A stretch of DNA of 64,000 bases. It comes from Streptosporangium carneum. GTDB lineage: Bacteria; Actinomycetota; Actinomycetes; Streptosporangiales; Streptosporangiaceae. The notes beneath the pieces were generated by a model. The model searched no databases. It was given only the letters and a program-made list of their open reading frames with translations, and was not told the DNA's origin. The stretch is taken from positions 1 to 64,000 of the forward strand of contig NZ_BSEV01000008.1 in assembly GCF_027922005.1 (NCBI RefSeq), given 5' to 3'. Below are positions 7,430 to 17,424 of this stretch, piece after piece. Each line of letters starts with the position of its first letter. Within the stretch, counting starts at the first letter, position 1. The position numbers were made by a program, and so were the translations under genes.

Positions 7430-7939
7430 CTAGTCGACCTCGGGAACGAAGTCGGCGACCTTCTTGAGCTCCGCGGAGATGTGGGACTGGAGAGGCTGAC
7501 CCATGGCCGCCATGTCGTAGGCCCACATCAGGTTGCCGTTGACCAGGCCGTAGAGGCGGTGGCCCGCGGTGTACTCCTTGGCGGTCGCGGTGCGGGCGAC
7601 CACGTCGGTCTGAAGCTCGATCTTGTTGAAGACCACCTCGCCGACGTAGATCTCCACGATGCCGGTCGGGTGCGACAGGCACACCTCGAGCTGGCGCTCG
7701 GGCAGGCTGCGCCAGAAACCGGTCTCCGTGCCCAGCGGGCGGACCTTGCCGCCCGACTCGTCCAGAAGCCAGGTGCGGCTGGTGTAGGTCAGGAACGGCT
7801 TGCCGTTGTGACCGAAGACGATCTCCTGTCCGAAGTTGAAGCTTTCGATCGTCGGGTATCCACCCACCCCGGCACCTTCCCACCGGCCCAGGAGGAAAGC
7901 GATCGGCTCAAGGGCGGGGTGCAGTTCGGGAACGTCCAT
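7430..7939 (-). CDS. Nitrobindin-like haem-binding protein (FABP-like)
   Basis: The 169-residue protein shows the nitrobindin family signature GRWEGAGVGGYPTI near residue 19 and a C-terminal histidine in LQSHISAELKK, the proximal haem ligand position in this beta-barrel family. Family members bind ferric haem, react with NO or peroxynitrite and act in the cytoplasm. It is divergent from the DsrE-like gene with 68 bp between starts. The nearby DUF2470 gene gives a loose haem-related context. Confidence 0.82.
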   Translation of the reverse strand: MDVPELHPALEPIAFLLGRWEGAGVGGYPTIESFNFGQEIVFGHNGKPFLTYTSRTWLLDESGGKVRPLGTETGFWRSLPERQLEVCLSHPTGIVEIYVGEVVFNKIELQTDVVARTATAKEYTAGHRLYGLVNGNLMWAYDMAAMGQPLQSHISAELKKVADFVPEVD

Positions 7940-8007
7940 GAATCCGAGCCTAGAGCCGTCCGGGTACGGCTCGCGCCCGTGACACGGACCCGAATAGGCT
8001 TCGGGGT

Positions 8008-8370
8008 ATGGCACGATCACTGGTGATCAAGGTGACCGCGGGGGCGGACGAGCCCGAGCGCTGCAACCAGGCGTTCACGGTCGCGGCGGCGGCGTTGGCC
8101 AGCGGGGTTCCCGTCTCGCTCTGGCTGACCGGGGAGTCGGCGTGGTTCGCCCTCCCCGGACGGGCCAAGGACTTCTCTCTCCCGCACGCGGCCCAGCTCG
8201 GCGACCTGCTCGACACGGTTCTGGCGGTGGGCAAGGTGACGCTGTGCACGCAGTGCGCGGCTCGGCGGGACATCACGGTCGACGACGTGATCGAGGGCGT
8301 GCGCATCGCGGGCGCCCCCACCTTCGTCGAGGAGGTCCTCGGCGAAGGGGTCCAGGCCCTCGTCTACTGA
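8008..8370 (+). CDS. DsrE-like family protein
   Basis: This 120-residue protein fits the DsrE/peroxiredoxin-like fold used in sulfur relay and related proteins (ARSLVIKVTAG, a glycine-rich turn, then VTLCTQCAARRDI). Two cysteines in CTQC near residue 80 could be redox active, but the classical DsrE cysteine position is not certain. Function unassigned; probably cytoplasmic. It starts directly at ATG 8008, divergent from the nitrobindin gene. Confidence 0.65.
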   Translation: MARSLVIKVTAGADEPERCNQAFTVAAAALASGVPVSLWLTGESAWFALPGRAKDFSLPHAAQLGDLLDTVLAVGKVTLCTQCAARRDITVDDVIEGVRIAGAPTFVEEVLGEGVQALVY

Positions 8371-8445
8371 CGCGACCCCGCTGACAGGACCCCGCTGACG
8401 GGATCCTGTTGACGTGACGGGATCCTGCTGACGTGACGGGGTCCG
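8371..8445. repeat. 15-16 bp degenerate tandem repeat between convergent genes
   Basis: About five copies of a unit like CCCGCTGACGGGATC fill the space after the DsrE-like stop codon. The remainder up to 8557 is GC-rich with no gene visible. Confidence 0.6.
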
Positions 8446-8557
8446 GACTCCCGTCCGCGGGCGGTACGGCACGGCCCCGCCCGGCGCGGCGAGGCCGTGC
8501 GGCTCGCCGCGCCCCGCGGTCGGCGGGAGGGCGGCCGTCAGCGGGAGAGCGGGGCGC

Positions 8558-9274
8558 TCACTGGGGAAGCACGGCCGCCAGGCGCTCCTGGCGGAGCCGT
8601 TCGAACCAGGAGTCGTCGATCGGGGGCAGCTGGGCGCCGACGGCCCAGGTCAGCAGCAGGTCAGCGAGCCCGGGGTTGCGGGCGAGCGCGGGGCCGTGCA
8701 GGTAGGTGCCGACGATCTTGCCGGCGTGGCAGCCCTCCGTGCCGTCGCCGTTGCCGATGCCAACCGCCGTGCGTGCCAGCGGCCGCACTCCGGAGCCGAG
8801 CCGGGTGACGCCCATGTGGTTCTCGAAGCCGGTCAGCGTCGGGATGCCGAGCACGGGGTCGGCCTCACCGGCCAGCTCGCCGACGGCACGGCCCTGGCCG
8901 CGGCCGCTCGCGATGTCGATCAGCCCGATGCCGTCGACCGGCTGGCCCTCCTCGCCGCCGAACGTGGTGCCCATGATCTGGTAACCCGCGCAGACGGCCA
9001 GCAGGGCCGCGCCGCGCGCGATGGCCCTGTTCAGGCCGCCGTCCCTGCGCAGCCGTTCGGCGGCCAGGATCTGCGGCCGGTCCTCGCCGCCGCCGATCAG
9101 GTAGATGTCGCCGCCCTCGGGAACCGGGTCGGCCGAACGCACGTGAACGGTCTCGACCGGGATGCCTCGGCGCTGGGCGCGCTGCTCCAGCACCAGGACG
9201 TTGCCCTGGTCGCCGTAGGTGCTGAGCAGGTCCGGGTAGATCCAGACGAGTCGCAGGACGCTGTCAGACTGCAC
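8558..9274 (-). CDS. gatD: Lipid II isoglutaminyl synthase, glutaminase subunit
   Basis: The 238-residue class I glutamine amidotransferase supplies ammonia to MurT, which amidates the D-glutamate of lipid II at the cytoplasmic membrane. The nucleophile cysteine lies in AVCAGYQ near residue 95 and the catalytic histidine in TYLHGP near 192. The GTG start at 9274 overlaps the end of murT by 11 bp, so the two are translationally coupled. The adjacent substrate-recognition residues GENHMG typical of GatD appear as FENHMG. Confidence 0.93.
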   Translation of the reverse strand: MQSDSVLRLVWIYPDLLSTYGDQGNVLVLEQRAQRRGIPVETVHVRSADPVPEGGDIYLIGGGEDRPQILAAERLRRDGGLNRAIARGAALLAVCAGYQIMGTTFGGEEGQPVDGIGLIDIASGRGQGRAVGELAGEADPVLGIPTLTGFENHMGVTRLGSGVRPLARTAVGIGNGDGTEGCHAGKIVGTYLHGPALARNPGLADLLLTWAVGAQLPPIDDSWFERLRQERLAAVLPQ

Positions 9275-10601
9275 GGCCGAACTCCGATCGAATCTGCTGG
9301 AAGGCGGTGTAGTTGGCGATCACGTCGACCTTGCCCGGCGGCTGCGCGGCGAGCGCCTCGGCGAAGGAGCCCGTCAGCTGGAACGGAACCCCCGCCACGT
9401 CCAGCCTGAGGGCCAGGTCGAGCTTGCGCTCCCCGGTGACGTAGACCGGCCTGCCGCGCAGCACGCGGTAGTCCACGTCCCACAGCCAGGAGGTGTCGCG
9501 GCCGTCGGGGCCCTGGGCGTTCACCGAGAGGATCACCGGCAGGGAGCGGTCCAACACGTCGAACGCCTCCAGCCAGCCCGCCGGGTTCTTGGCCAGCAGC
9601 AGCCTGGCGTGCCTGCCGTCGCGCTGGACGGTCGTGTAACGACCGGCGACGGACGTGACCTCCCTGAGCCGGGGCAGCGCCCGCTGGACCGGCAGGCCAA
9701 AGGTCTCCGCGGTGGCGAGCGCGATCACCGCGTTGGACCGGTTGGCGCGCCCGGGCAGCTGGATGTCCAGCACCCAGCGCTGCCCGCGCGGGTCGATCAC
9801 CGCGTCGTCGTCGAGGGACCAGGTCGGCTCGGGGCGCCGGAAGGTGCACTCACGGCAGGCCCAGTCGTTCTCGGCCGAGCGGGAGACGAGCGCGCCGGAG
9901 ACGGCGCCCGAGGCGGTTCCCGGGACGGGCCCGGAGACGGCCGCGGGAGCGGCGGTGCCGGGCGGGGTGTAGTCCATGCCCTTGCGGTCCAGCGGGCCGC
10001 CGCACTCGGGGCAGCACCAGGAGTCCTCCTTCCACGGCTGCCCCACCGAGACCCAGGTCACGCTGGCGGCCGTCGAGGCGCCCCAGGCCACCAGCGGGTC
10101 GTCGGCGTTGGCGATCACGTGGGCCGGCCTGCCCGCCAGCGCCCGCCGCCACTTCTGGGCCAGCAGCCAGATCTCGCCCGCCCTGTCCATCTGGTCGCGG
10201 CTGAGGTTCATCATGACGATCACCCCGGCCCCGGTGGTGTCGATGACCTCGGGGAGGTACTTCTCGTCGACTTCGAGGACCCCGTACGGGGCGTGCTTGG
10301 CCGACGACAGCGCCGAGACGTGCCCGGCGGGCATGTTGGCCCCGAAGGCGTTCGTGGCGACGTCGCCGAGCTCCTGGAGCGCGGAGGTGATCAGCCGGGT
10401 CGTGGTGGTCTTGCCGTTGGTCGCGCTCACCAGCGCCAGCTTGCGGTCCTGCGCGAGCTTGCGCAGCAGGTCGGGTTCCAGCGCCAGGCCGACCCGGCCG
10501 CCGATCACCGATCCGTCGCCTCGCCCCGTCGCCCTGGACAGGGTCGCGGCCGTCCGGCCGAGAGCGCTCGCGAGCTGCGCCCGCAGCGGAAGCTGAGTCA
10601 T
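9264..10601 (-). CDS. murT: Lipid II isoglutaminyl synthase, Mur ligase subunit
   Basis: The 445-residue Mur-ligase-like protein activates the alpha-carboxyl of D-iso-glutamate in lipid II with ATP and amidates it using ammonia from GatD. The ATP loop NGKTTTTRL lies near residue 63. A zinc ribbon inserted in the central domain is visible as CCPECGG near 196 and CRECTF near 245, as in other MurT proteins. The C-terminal DUF1727 domain binds GatD. Length is normal. Confidence 0.93.
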   Translation of the reverse strand: MTQLPLRAQLASALGRTAATLSRATGRGDGSVIGGRVGLALEPDLLRKLAQDRKLALVSATNGKTTTTRLITSALQELGDVATNAFGANMPAGHVSALSSAKHAPYGVLEVDEKYLPEVIDTTGAGVIVMMNLSRDQMDRAGEIWLLAQKWRRALAGRPAHVIANADDPLVAWGASTAASVTWVSVGQPWKEDSWCCPECGGPLDRKGMDYTPPGTAAPAAVSGPVPGTASGAVSGALVSRSAENDWACRECTFRRPEPTWSLDDDAVIDPRGQRWVLDIQLPGRANRSNAVIALATAETFGLPVQRALPRLREVTSVAGRYTTVQRDGRHARLLLAKNPAGWLEAFDVLDRSLPVILSVNAQGPDGRDTSWLWDVDYRVLRGRPVYVTGERKLDLALRLDVAGVPFQLTGSFAEALAAQPPGKVDVIANYTAFQQIRSEFGRAV

Positions 10602-10788
10602 GCCGTCTCCTCGCGTAGCGACCCGTCGCAGGACGATCCGGCAGCTCGAAGGACCGGAATAGCCGAATCGTTCATGCCGCCGATCCTAGCCGTCGTTGGG
10701 CACGGTGACCGTTCTTCGACGCCCTGGGCGGGTTCACGGCGAGCGCGTTCCGCCCGCGTCCGCGCGCGCTCGCGGCGCGGGCCGGTCC

Positions 10789-13758
10789 TCACTCGCTGAA
10801 GGCCAGTTCGGCGGTCTCCGGCGACGCGGCGTCGAACGGCAGCACGAAGCGGCGCGGCCACGCCAGCACGCTCTCCATCCACCCCGCCCCCATCGTCTGG
10901 GCCACGTGACGCAGCCGCTCGGCGGGGTCGATGCCGATCGTCACCGTGAGGATGTCCTGCTCGACCCCCTCGTGCTCGTCGTCGCCGAGGATGACCCGCC
11001 AGGCCAGCGCCCGGTTTCGGTCGACCTCCATGGACAGCGGGTGGTGGCGCAGCGCCTTGGCCCGGTGGCCCAGCAGTTCGGCGCCGTTGTTCGGGCGGTT
11101 GAACAGGACGTACTCCATGACGGGCGCCGCGCCACGCGGGTTGGGCGCGGGCTGGCCGTAGGGGAAGAGCCTGTCCACCTCGTGCAGCCACCGGACCTGC
11201 GGAATGACCCAGGCCGGGCCCGGGCGTTCGCCGGGCTCCCGGTCGGGCCCGAGCAGCCGGGTCGCGGTGGCCGCGACCTGTTCGGTCAGCTTCGCCGGGT
11301 CGCCGACGGTCCGCAGCGACCACGCCCTGCGCCCGACGCTGCGCTCCACCGCCGTGGCCAGCAGGCACTCGCGCCGCCTCAGCGGCAGCTCGGCCCACAG
11401 GTCGGCGAGCACCCTGGGAACCCCCGGCACGGGGCGGTTGGCGCAGAACGCCAGCACCAGGGTGTCGGTCCAGATCCGCAGCCAGGCCCACTCGGGCGCG
11501 TCGGCGAGCAGGTCGGCCTCGCGGAGCTCGACGAGGGTGCACGCCCGTCCCGTCCGGCACTCCTGGCCGCACGCCGCCGAGCGACGGCCGCAGATCGGCG
11601 GCATGTGGCCGGGAAGCAGCCGCTCACGGTCCTCCCCCAGCGGCACCTGCACCCGCAGCGGCCGGTCCATCCCGTCGGCGAAGATCGCGGCGACGCCCGG
11701 CTGGAGCGAGACGACCTGCCGGGACTGCTCCTCGCTCAGGTTCATCGCCGCCCCGACCAGCTGGCGGTCGTCCTCGGCGGGGAGCCGGTGCACGACCTTC
11801 AGCGCGGTGTTCTTCACCACGTCGGAGACGAGCTTGGTGGGGATCTGCTCGGCGACCACGATGCCCTCGCCGTACGCGCGGATCTCGGCGAGCATCCCGG
11901 CCAGGAGCTCGACGGCGTGCGTGCTGGCCCGGCCCGCGCCCCGGTCGCGCAGCAGCCGGTGCGCCTCCTCGATCACGATGACGTGCCGAAGCCCCGCGCT
12001 CCGCTCCTTCCTGGCCCGCATCCGCAGGTGCTCGACGATCCGGATGATCAGCGTGCCCATCAGGAACGCCTTGTCCTCGTCGTTGGCCACGTCCTCGATC
12101 GCGAACACCACGTTGCGCTGGAGCAGGTCGCCGATGTCGGCCGGGTGACCGCCCTCGAAGAACCGGCCCGCCGATCCGACCCGCAGCGACCGCAGCCGCA
12201 GCGAGATGAAGCCCTCGACGTCGGCCTGGACCTCCTTGCCGTAGCCGATCTCCTGGATGACGTCCATGGCGTGCTGCTGCAACTGCTCGAGGGTCGGCAC
12301 GGCGGGCCGCACCGCCGCCCCGGGGGCGGCCCAGCCCGTGACCACGTCCCAGCCGTTCGCCTCGTAGACCCGCTGCAGGGCGAGCGACATGATCTGCGGG
12401 AACGGCTCCTCGGCGTCGAAGGCCGCCATGAACAGCGCCCGCACCATGTCGATGTGGGCCTGCACCGGGTAGCCCGGCTCGGGGGCGAGCGGGTTGACGC
12501 TGAACGGCACGCTCTCCGGAGCCGAGGGATTGATCACGGTGACCGGGGCGAGGTGCTCGACCCTGCCGCCCATCGCGGCGTACTCGGACTTGGCGGGCTC
12601 GATGGCCAGCCAGGGAATGCCCGCGCCGGTGAGCTGCTCCAGCAGGTGCCTGACGGTCTGGGACTTGCCGGAGCCCGTGGCCCCGGTGACGAACGCGTGC
12701 CGGTTCAGGGTGGCGAGCGGGACCCTGAACGAGCCGACCGCCCTGTCCTGGCCGTCCAGGATCGATCCGAGGTCGACGGTCAGCGCCCCGGGCGTGACGT
12801 CCGCCTCGCTGGTCACGTCGAAGAACCCCGCGTCGAGCACCCTGACCCCGGGCACCTCCCTGCGGGGCAGCCCCGCCAGCGCCGCCAGCGCTCCCGCGGT
12901 GGCCGCGAACGGCGCCGCGGTGCCGTCCGTCGGGTCCTGCAGGGTCACCGACAGCGCCTCGACGAAGCCGTGCACGGGCCCTGACAGCGCGCTGCGCAGC
13001 CGGTAGGGGTGGTGGCTCATCTCGGCGGAGCCGACCAGCACGGGGGCGATCTGGCGCAGCTCCTCGGGCCCCGCGGCTCCGGCCAGCACCCGCACGCTCC
13101 ACAGCCCCGCCTCGCGGAAGGCGTCGAGCTCCTGCATGCGCCGCTCGGCCCGCTCGGCGTCGTAGCGGGAGCGCTCCGACGCGTCGCCGTACTGCCTCAG
13201 CACGTTGAGCTGGGTCCGCAGGTGGGAGACCTCGGCGTCGAGCAGGTCGGTCTGCTCGGCGACGACCAGCCAGGCGAAGGGCCTGGACATGAGCGTGACC
13301 AGGGTGGACTCGAAGAGCGTCGGCCGCCTGATCTCGTCGGCGTCCGGCTCGCGGCGCCCGCCGAGCGGCGGGGCCTGGCGTCCGGGGCAGACGGCCCACG
13401 CCAGGTCGGACAGGTCGCGCAGCCATTCGTCGCCGATCCGCACCCCCCTGGCCCCGCTGGGGAACAGCAGCGGCTCGGGACCCGAGGCGACGGGCTCGGG
13501 CTCGGCGGCGGCCCTGCGGGGCGGGCGCGGCGGGGTCAGCGGCCCCGCGTTGGTGATGAGCTCAAGCGGAGCCCCTGAGCCCCGGGAGAGCCACCCGACC
13601 ACGAAGGGCCGGTTGCGCTGGGCCGCGGAGAGCACGGCGGGCAGGACGGTGACGAAGTCCCACTCCGCCGACGAGCTGCGCGAGGGAGCCGTGATGGCCT
13701 GGATCCGGTACCACGGACCGGCGAGGGGGTTGGGAGGACGGGACACGCTCGGTTGCAT
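10789..13758 (-). CDS. HerA-type hexameric ATPase, unknown pathway
   Basis: The 989-residue protein has an N-terminal region of about 330 residues with no motif I recognise, then a HerA/VirB4-like ATPase core. Walker A is GATGSGKSQT near residue 356 and Walker B is HVIVIEEAHRLL near 596. A cysteine cluster (CGRRSAACGQECRTGRAC) near residue 720 may bind metal, and the C-terminal 250 residues are unassigned. ATG 13758 is chosen because GGTGGAGAGC precedes it; the open frame extends further upstream without a good start. The downstream partner and the coupled membrane proteins suggest a membrane-linked translocation machine. That is inference. Confidence 0.7.
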   Translation of the reverse strand: MQPSVSRPPNPLAGPWYRIQAITAPSRSSSAEWDFVTVLPAVLSAAQRNRPFVVGWLSRGSGAPLELITNAGPLTPPRPPRRAAAEPEPVASGPEPLLFPSGARGVRIGDEWLRDLSDLAWAVCPGRQAPPLGGRREPDADEIRRPTLFESTLVTLMSRPFAWLVVAEQTDLLDAEVSHLRTQLNVLRQYGDASERSRYDAERAERRMQELDAFREAGLWSVRVLAGAAGPEELRQIAPVLVGSAEMSHHPYRLRSALSGPVHGFVEALSVTLQDPTDGTAAPFAATAGALAALAGLPRREVPGVRVLDAGFFDVTSEADVTPGALTVDLGSILDGQDRAVGSFRVPLATLNRHAFVTGATGSGKSQTVRHLLEQLTGAGIPWLAIEPAKSEYAAMGGRVEHLAPVTVINPSAPESVPFSVNPLAPEPGYPVQAHIDMVRALFMAAFDAEEPFPQIMSLALQRVYEANGWDVVTGWAAPGAAVRPAVPTLEQLQQHAMDVIQEIGYGKEVQADVEGFISLRLRSLRVGSAGRFFEGGHPADIGDLLQRNVVFAIEDVANDEDKAFLMGTLIIRIVEHLRMRARKERSAGLRHVIVIEEAHRLLRDRGAGRASTHAVELLAGMLAEIRAYGEGIVVAEQIPTKLVSDVVKNTALKVVHRLPAEDDRQLVGAAMNLSEEQSRQVVSLQPGVAAIFADGMDRPLRVQVPLGEDRERLLPGHMPPICGRRSAACGQECRTGRACTLVELREADLLADAPEWAWLRIWTDTLVLAFCANRPVPGVPRVLADLWAELPLRRRECLLATAVERSVGRRAWSLRTVGDPAKLTEQVAATATRLLGPDREPGERPGPAWVIPQVRWLHEVDRLFPYGQPAPNPRGAAPVMEYVLFNRPNNGAELLGHRAKALRHHPLSMEVDRNRALAWRVILGDDEHEGVEQDILTVTIGIDPAERLRHVAQTMGAGWMESVLAWPRRFVLPFDAASPETAELAFSE

Positions 13759-13930
13759 TTGCTCTCCACCCGGGGGACCCGGCTCTAGACCGGGGGGTCG
13801 ACGCTTCACGGATCGCTCCGCCGTAAGGAGCGGCGGAGACCCGGGGGCGGGGTACCCCGGCAACCAAAATCGAACCTCCCTGGGGGATCGCACCTCCGCA
13901 TTGACCAGGCCATTACCACAAACGAACGGT

Positions 13931-15889
13931 TCATTGGCGTCTGCGCCAGTCGAGCCTGGCCGGAGGCGGCCCGAGATTGGGCGGCGCGTTCTCGAAGAGG
14001 CTGGGCTCGTGGCGTCGTGTCTCCTCCGCGCGCTCCAGCACGGCCTCCTTGATCTCGTCGAACTCCCCCAGCGTGGTCTTGGGGAAGGTCAGGATGGCCG
14101 GGTTGGCGTCGGCGAGGCGGACCCTGCGGCCCTCCGCGGTGGCGTCGGTGACGATGACCGAGGTGGTCGGCAGCTGCTGGAGCTGGTGGGGCTCGACGAG
14201 GAACTCACGGGAGCGGTGCAGGACCCGCTCGGTCTCGCCGCCCATCGCCTTGGTCGCGCGGCGGCCCCACTCGGTGGAGAAGGTGATGTCCTCCTTGAGG
14301 TCCGTACGGCTCACGTCCCGGGCGTCGTCGGCGTCGTCGGCGTGACCGACGGTCGAGACGTAGCCGCCGTCGAGCCCGGCTCCGGCCGCGCTGATCGTCT
14401 CGGTGAGCTGGGCGAGCTCGAGTCGGTGCTCGGTGCCGACGTGCTCGCTGGCGATCCGGGCGTCCTCGGCGTTGCCGAGACGCATGAACGTCACGGCCGC
14501 GTGTCCCCGTCCCAGGCGTTCCCGCACGGTCGGGGTGAGCGAGCGGTAGGTGAGCACCAGGCCGGTCCTGGAGGTCTCGCAGGCGTCCATCAGCCGGTCG
14601 AGCACGTCGCCGCGGAGCTTGTCCGCGCCCGCGACGATGATCGTGTGGTACCACGGCCGCTCGGAGGCGGGCGACTGACGCAGGATGTGGGTGAGCGCGG
14701 TGGCCACGTAGGTCCCGAGGACGCGGTTGCCGAACACGCCCGCCTGCCGGTCCATGGACACCACGCGCAGGCGCGCGGGCGGCAGCCGCACGGCCTCGGA
14801 GCCGAGCGTCTCCAGCTTGCGCAGCTGCGACTCCAGCGCCCACGCGCGCTCGATCACCACCCGGTCGCTGACCCCTCGCCCGAACAGCGTGCCGATCCGC
14901 TCGAGCTGGCTCGCGGTGATCAGGCCCTGCTGGAGGTCCTCGCGCGGGTCGCCGACCTGGGCCAGGGCCCGCAGGGCGGCGGTCACCTGGTTGATCGTGG
15001 CCTTCTCCCCGAGGACCTCGAGGACCCGTTCGAGGATCGCGTTGTCGAACGACAGGTCCCTGGTCGTGCGGTGCTCCTCGCTGACGCTCACGACGTGGGC
15101 GAGCACGTCGGCGAAGGCCTCGGGGGACAGCGTGGCCCCCAGGTCGAGCCTGGGCAGGTCGGTCGGCAGCACCCAGACCAGCGGGTCGTCGCCGCCCCTG
15201 CGCGCCAGCTCGATCAGGTCCTTGGCGACCGCGCCCTCCGACAGGTCGAGCACGGTCATGTGGCCGCCGCTGTAGAGGCGGGTCGCCCCGAGCAGCGTGA
15301 TCAGCGCCGACCATCCGGGCAGCGTGCCCCCGGCCACGTCGATCCGGTCGATCTCGTCCGGCACGGTCACGGCGTACCAGGTGAGCTGCCGGTCGTGGCG
15401 CTCCTTGCGCTCGGCCCACTCCCGGTAGCGCGCGGCGTGCTCCTCCTGGGCCTGGAACAGCTCCCTGTCGCGTTCCTCGCGCTGCCGGTCGCCGACCGCC
15501 TGACGTTCGCGGATCCGGTGCCGGACCGCGCGGTCGCCCTGATGGATCGCGTAGCTGCAGAAGCCCGCGACCCCGCCCGCGGCGACCAGCCCGACGGCGG
15601 CGAAGGACCAGCTCAGCAGCTCGGTGACGCCGAGGACGAGGATCAGCGCCGCGAGCCCGCCCATGAACGCCCTGAAGAGCTTCATGGGGCGGTTCAGCAG
15701 GTGCTCGTTGAGCCGCTCCCTGCGCATCCACTCGTGGTCGACCTCGTCGGCGACGACGGTGACGCCGTCGTCGACCGGAGAGGGTCGTCTGGGGGCCGGA
15801 CCCGGATCCGGGTGCAGCAGGGCATACTGCCAGCCCAGGTAGATCCGGTCCGCCTGGAGCTGCGCATGCTCGGGATGCACGTCCGCCAC
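13931..15889 (-). CDS. Membrane protein with degenerate coupling-ATPase-like domain
   Basis: The 652-residue protein has two predicted transmembrane segments (about residues 70-115), a charged helical region, and a C-terminal half with pattern like the second half of VirD4/TraG-type ATPases (TIIVAGADKL near 440, then LVLTYRSL and FMRLGNAEDA). I see no Walker A motif, so it may be a non-hydrolysing partner of the adjacent HerA-type ATPase. GTG 15889 with GGAGG four bases upstream is preferred. An ATG at 15988 would add a stretch with codon use unlike the rest. Confidence 0.55.
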   Translation of the reverse strand: MADVHPEHAQLQADRIYLGWQYALLHPDPGPAPRRPSPVDDGVTVVADEVDHEWMRRERLNEHLLNRPMKLFRAFMGGLAALILVLGVTELLSWSFAAVGLVAAGGVAGFCSYAIHQGDRAVRHRIRERQAVGDRQREERDRELFQAQEEHAARYREWAERKERHDRQLTWYAVTVPDEIDRIDVAGGTLPGWSALITLLGATRLYSGGHMTVLDLSEGAVAKDLIELARRGGDDPLVWVLPTDLPRLDLGATLSPEAFADVLAHVVSVSEEHRTTRDLSFDNAILERVLEVLGEKATINQVTAALRALAQVGDPREDLQQGLITASQLERIGTLFGRGVSDRVVIERAWALESQLRKLETLGSEAVRLPPARLRVVSMDRQAGVFGNRVLGTYVATALTHILRQSPASERPWYHTIIVAGADKLRGDVLDRLMDACETSRTGLVLTYRSLTPTVRERLGRGHAAVTFMRLGNAEDARIASEHVGTEHRLELAQLTETISAAGAGLDGGYVSTVGHADDADDARDVSRTDLKEDITFSTEWGRRATKAMGGETERVLHRSREFLVEPHQLQQLPTTSVIVTDATAEGRRVRLADANPAILTFPKTTLGEFDEIKEAVLERAEETRRHEPSLFENAPPNLGPPPARLDWRRRQ

Positions 15890-16054
15890 GGAACCTCCGC
15901 CATAGGGCTCTCGCCGCCTCGGAGACAGCGTAAGAGTTGGACCTCCGATTCGGGCAGCGTTCCCGCCAATCTGCTGTATTTTCCCCATGTTCACCGCCAC
16001 TTAAGGGATGAATGAGTCGGATGGTGTGAAGGCAAGCGATTACCATCCTTTGTC

Positions 16055-16726
16055 ATGACGTCTCCCCCCGGTGGCGAAAGCAGGCGACGGCGCCCGGTAG
16101 CGGTTCCGATAGCCGCCCTGGCCGCGGTCACCGGTCTGGGAATCATCGCCGCCTTCGGCGGTTTCGCCGAAACCCCCGAAGAGCCTCCCAAACAGCTGGG
16201 CCCCGGCGCGACCCTGGACCAGGGCGAGTTCACGACCAAGTTCGTCGAGTCCCGCACGGTCGTGGAGCCCGGCCTGTTCGGCACGGCGGACAAACGCTTC
16301 CTGGAGGTTGAGCTCCAGGTCACCAACAAGGGCGAGGAGACCACCGGGGTCGGCTCCCCGTCCAACGGGAAGACTCCCGGCGTCTTCTTCGCCAACTCCC
16401 TGCTGAAGATGACGCCGGCCATCAAGAGCGACTTCGGCCCGTCCGTTTCCGTGCCCGGCGCGAGTTCCGTGCCCGGCGCGAGCACGCCGAGCTCGCAACT
16501 GCATCCGGGCATGCCCGCGACCGTCGTGCTCAGGTACCAGCTGGGAGACAGACAGCGTCCGCCGAAGCAGGTCAGCTACGACGTCGGGACGTTCGAGTAC
16601 TCCGCGGGGGGCGTCAAGTCCCTCGAACGCACGTGGTTCCTGGTCAAGGACGACGAGGGGGTCAACGCCCCGCCCAAGGTCGTCGCCCAGGTCACCCTTC
16701 CCGTACGGCAGGCGGGAGCCCTGTGA
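16055..16726 (+). CDS. Membrane-anchored protein of unknown function (first of three)
   Basis: The 223-residue product has one N-terminal transmembrane segment (about residues 13-32) and an exported domain of about 185 residues beginning LGPGATLDQGEFTTKF. The layout resembles DUF4352-type beta-sandwich proteins, although this is only a fold-level impression. There is no clear ribosome binding site, so the mRNA may be leaderless or have a short leader. Its stop overlaps the next start (TGATG). It is divergent from the coupling-ATPase-like gene. Confidence 0.65.
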   Translation: MTSPPGGESRRRRPVAVPIAALAAVTGLGIIAAFGGFAETPEEPPKQLGPGATLDQGEFTTKFVESRTVVEPGLFGTADKRFLEVELQVTNKGEETTGVGSPSNGKTPGVFFANSLLKMTPAIKSDFGPSVSVPGASSVPGASTPSSQLHPGMPATVVLRYQLGDRQRPPKQVSYDVGTFEYSAGGVKSLERTWFLVKDDEGVNAPPKVVAQVTLPVRQAGAL

Positions 16727-17424
16727 TGAGCTCCGTGACGAGCGACGCGGTGAACACCGCGTCGGACGCCGTCGCCCCGGCGGGCCCCGCGTCGTCCACC
16801 CGCCGTCGCCGCCGCGCTCCGAGGCAGCCGGGCAGGGCACGCCGAGCAGGGGTGCTGGCCGTCGGCGCCGCGCTGGCCGTGGGCGCGGTGCTCCTGCAGT
16901 CGGCCGCGCTGTCCTCAGAGGCGAGCTCGGCCCACCTGACCTGGACGGGGAGCGTGGGAGAGGAGGTCTCCGCCTCCCGGTTCAGCGCGGAGGTCAAAGC
17001 CATCCATGTCGCCAAAGCCGTCGAGTTCACGCCCCTGAGCGGCAAGCCGAAGAAGGCCGAGACCTCAGGCGTCTTCCTGGTCGCCGAGGTGGCTGCGACG
17101 GCCACCCGGACGCCGCAGAAGTTGGCCCCTCCCGTGCTGCTGGGCCAGGACGGCAAACGCTACACCGCGACCGACAAGGTGGACAGCTCTCTCACCATCA
17201 CCAACCCCTACATCCAGGTGGGCTGGTGGGCCCAGAGTGTGGCGGTGTTCGAGATTCCGGCCTCGGCACTGGCAGGATCACGGATTGTGCTCGCCCCGCA
17301 GAGCGGATTCATAGCAGAGGCGCTTCTACCCGAGGTGGAGGTCGACCTGGGACTCGACGAGGCCTCGGCGCAGCGCCTGGTCGCGAACGCGAAGGACGTC
17401 TACCCGTTGGCGAGCAAGAAGTGA
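16726..17424 (+). CDS. Membrane-anchored protein of unknown function (second of three)
   Basis: The 232-residue protein has a basic N-terminus (RRRRRAPRQ), a transmembrane helix near residues 44-65 and an exported domain starting WTGSVGEEVSASRF, with the same general plan as its upstream neighbour and the end of the downstream one. Translation is coupled at both ends: TGATG with the previous gene and GTGA with the next. The three exported domains may be distant paralogues that assemble together. Confidence 0.65.
   Translation: MSSVTSDAVNTASDAVAPAGPASSTRRRRRAPRQPGRARRAGVLAVGAALAVGAVLLQSAALSSEASSAHLTWTGSVGEEVSASRFSAEVKAIHVAKAVEFTPLSGKPKKAETSGVFLVAEVAATATRTPQKLAPPVLLGQDGKRYTATDKVDSSLTITNPYIQVGWWAQSVAVFEIPASALAGSRIVLAPQSGFIAEALLPEVEVDLGLDEASAQRLVANAKDVYPLASKK

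Noticed and set aside
10696-12984. Very long open frames opposite the HerA-type ATPase gene, and similar ones opposite other genes.
   Set aside because: They are antisense shadows of high-GC codon bias, rich in Arg, Pro, Gly and His with no recognisable domain.
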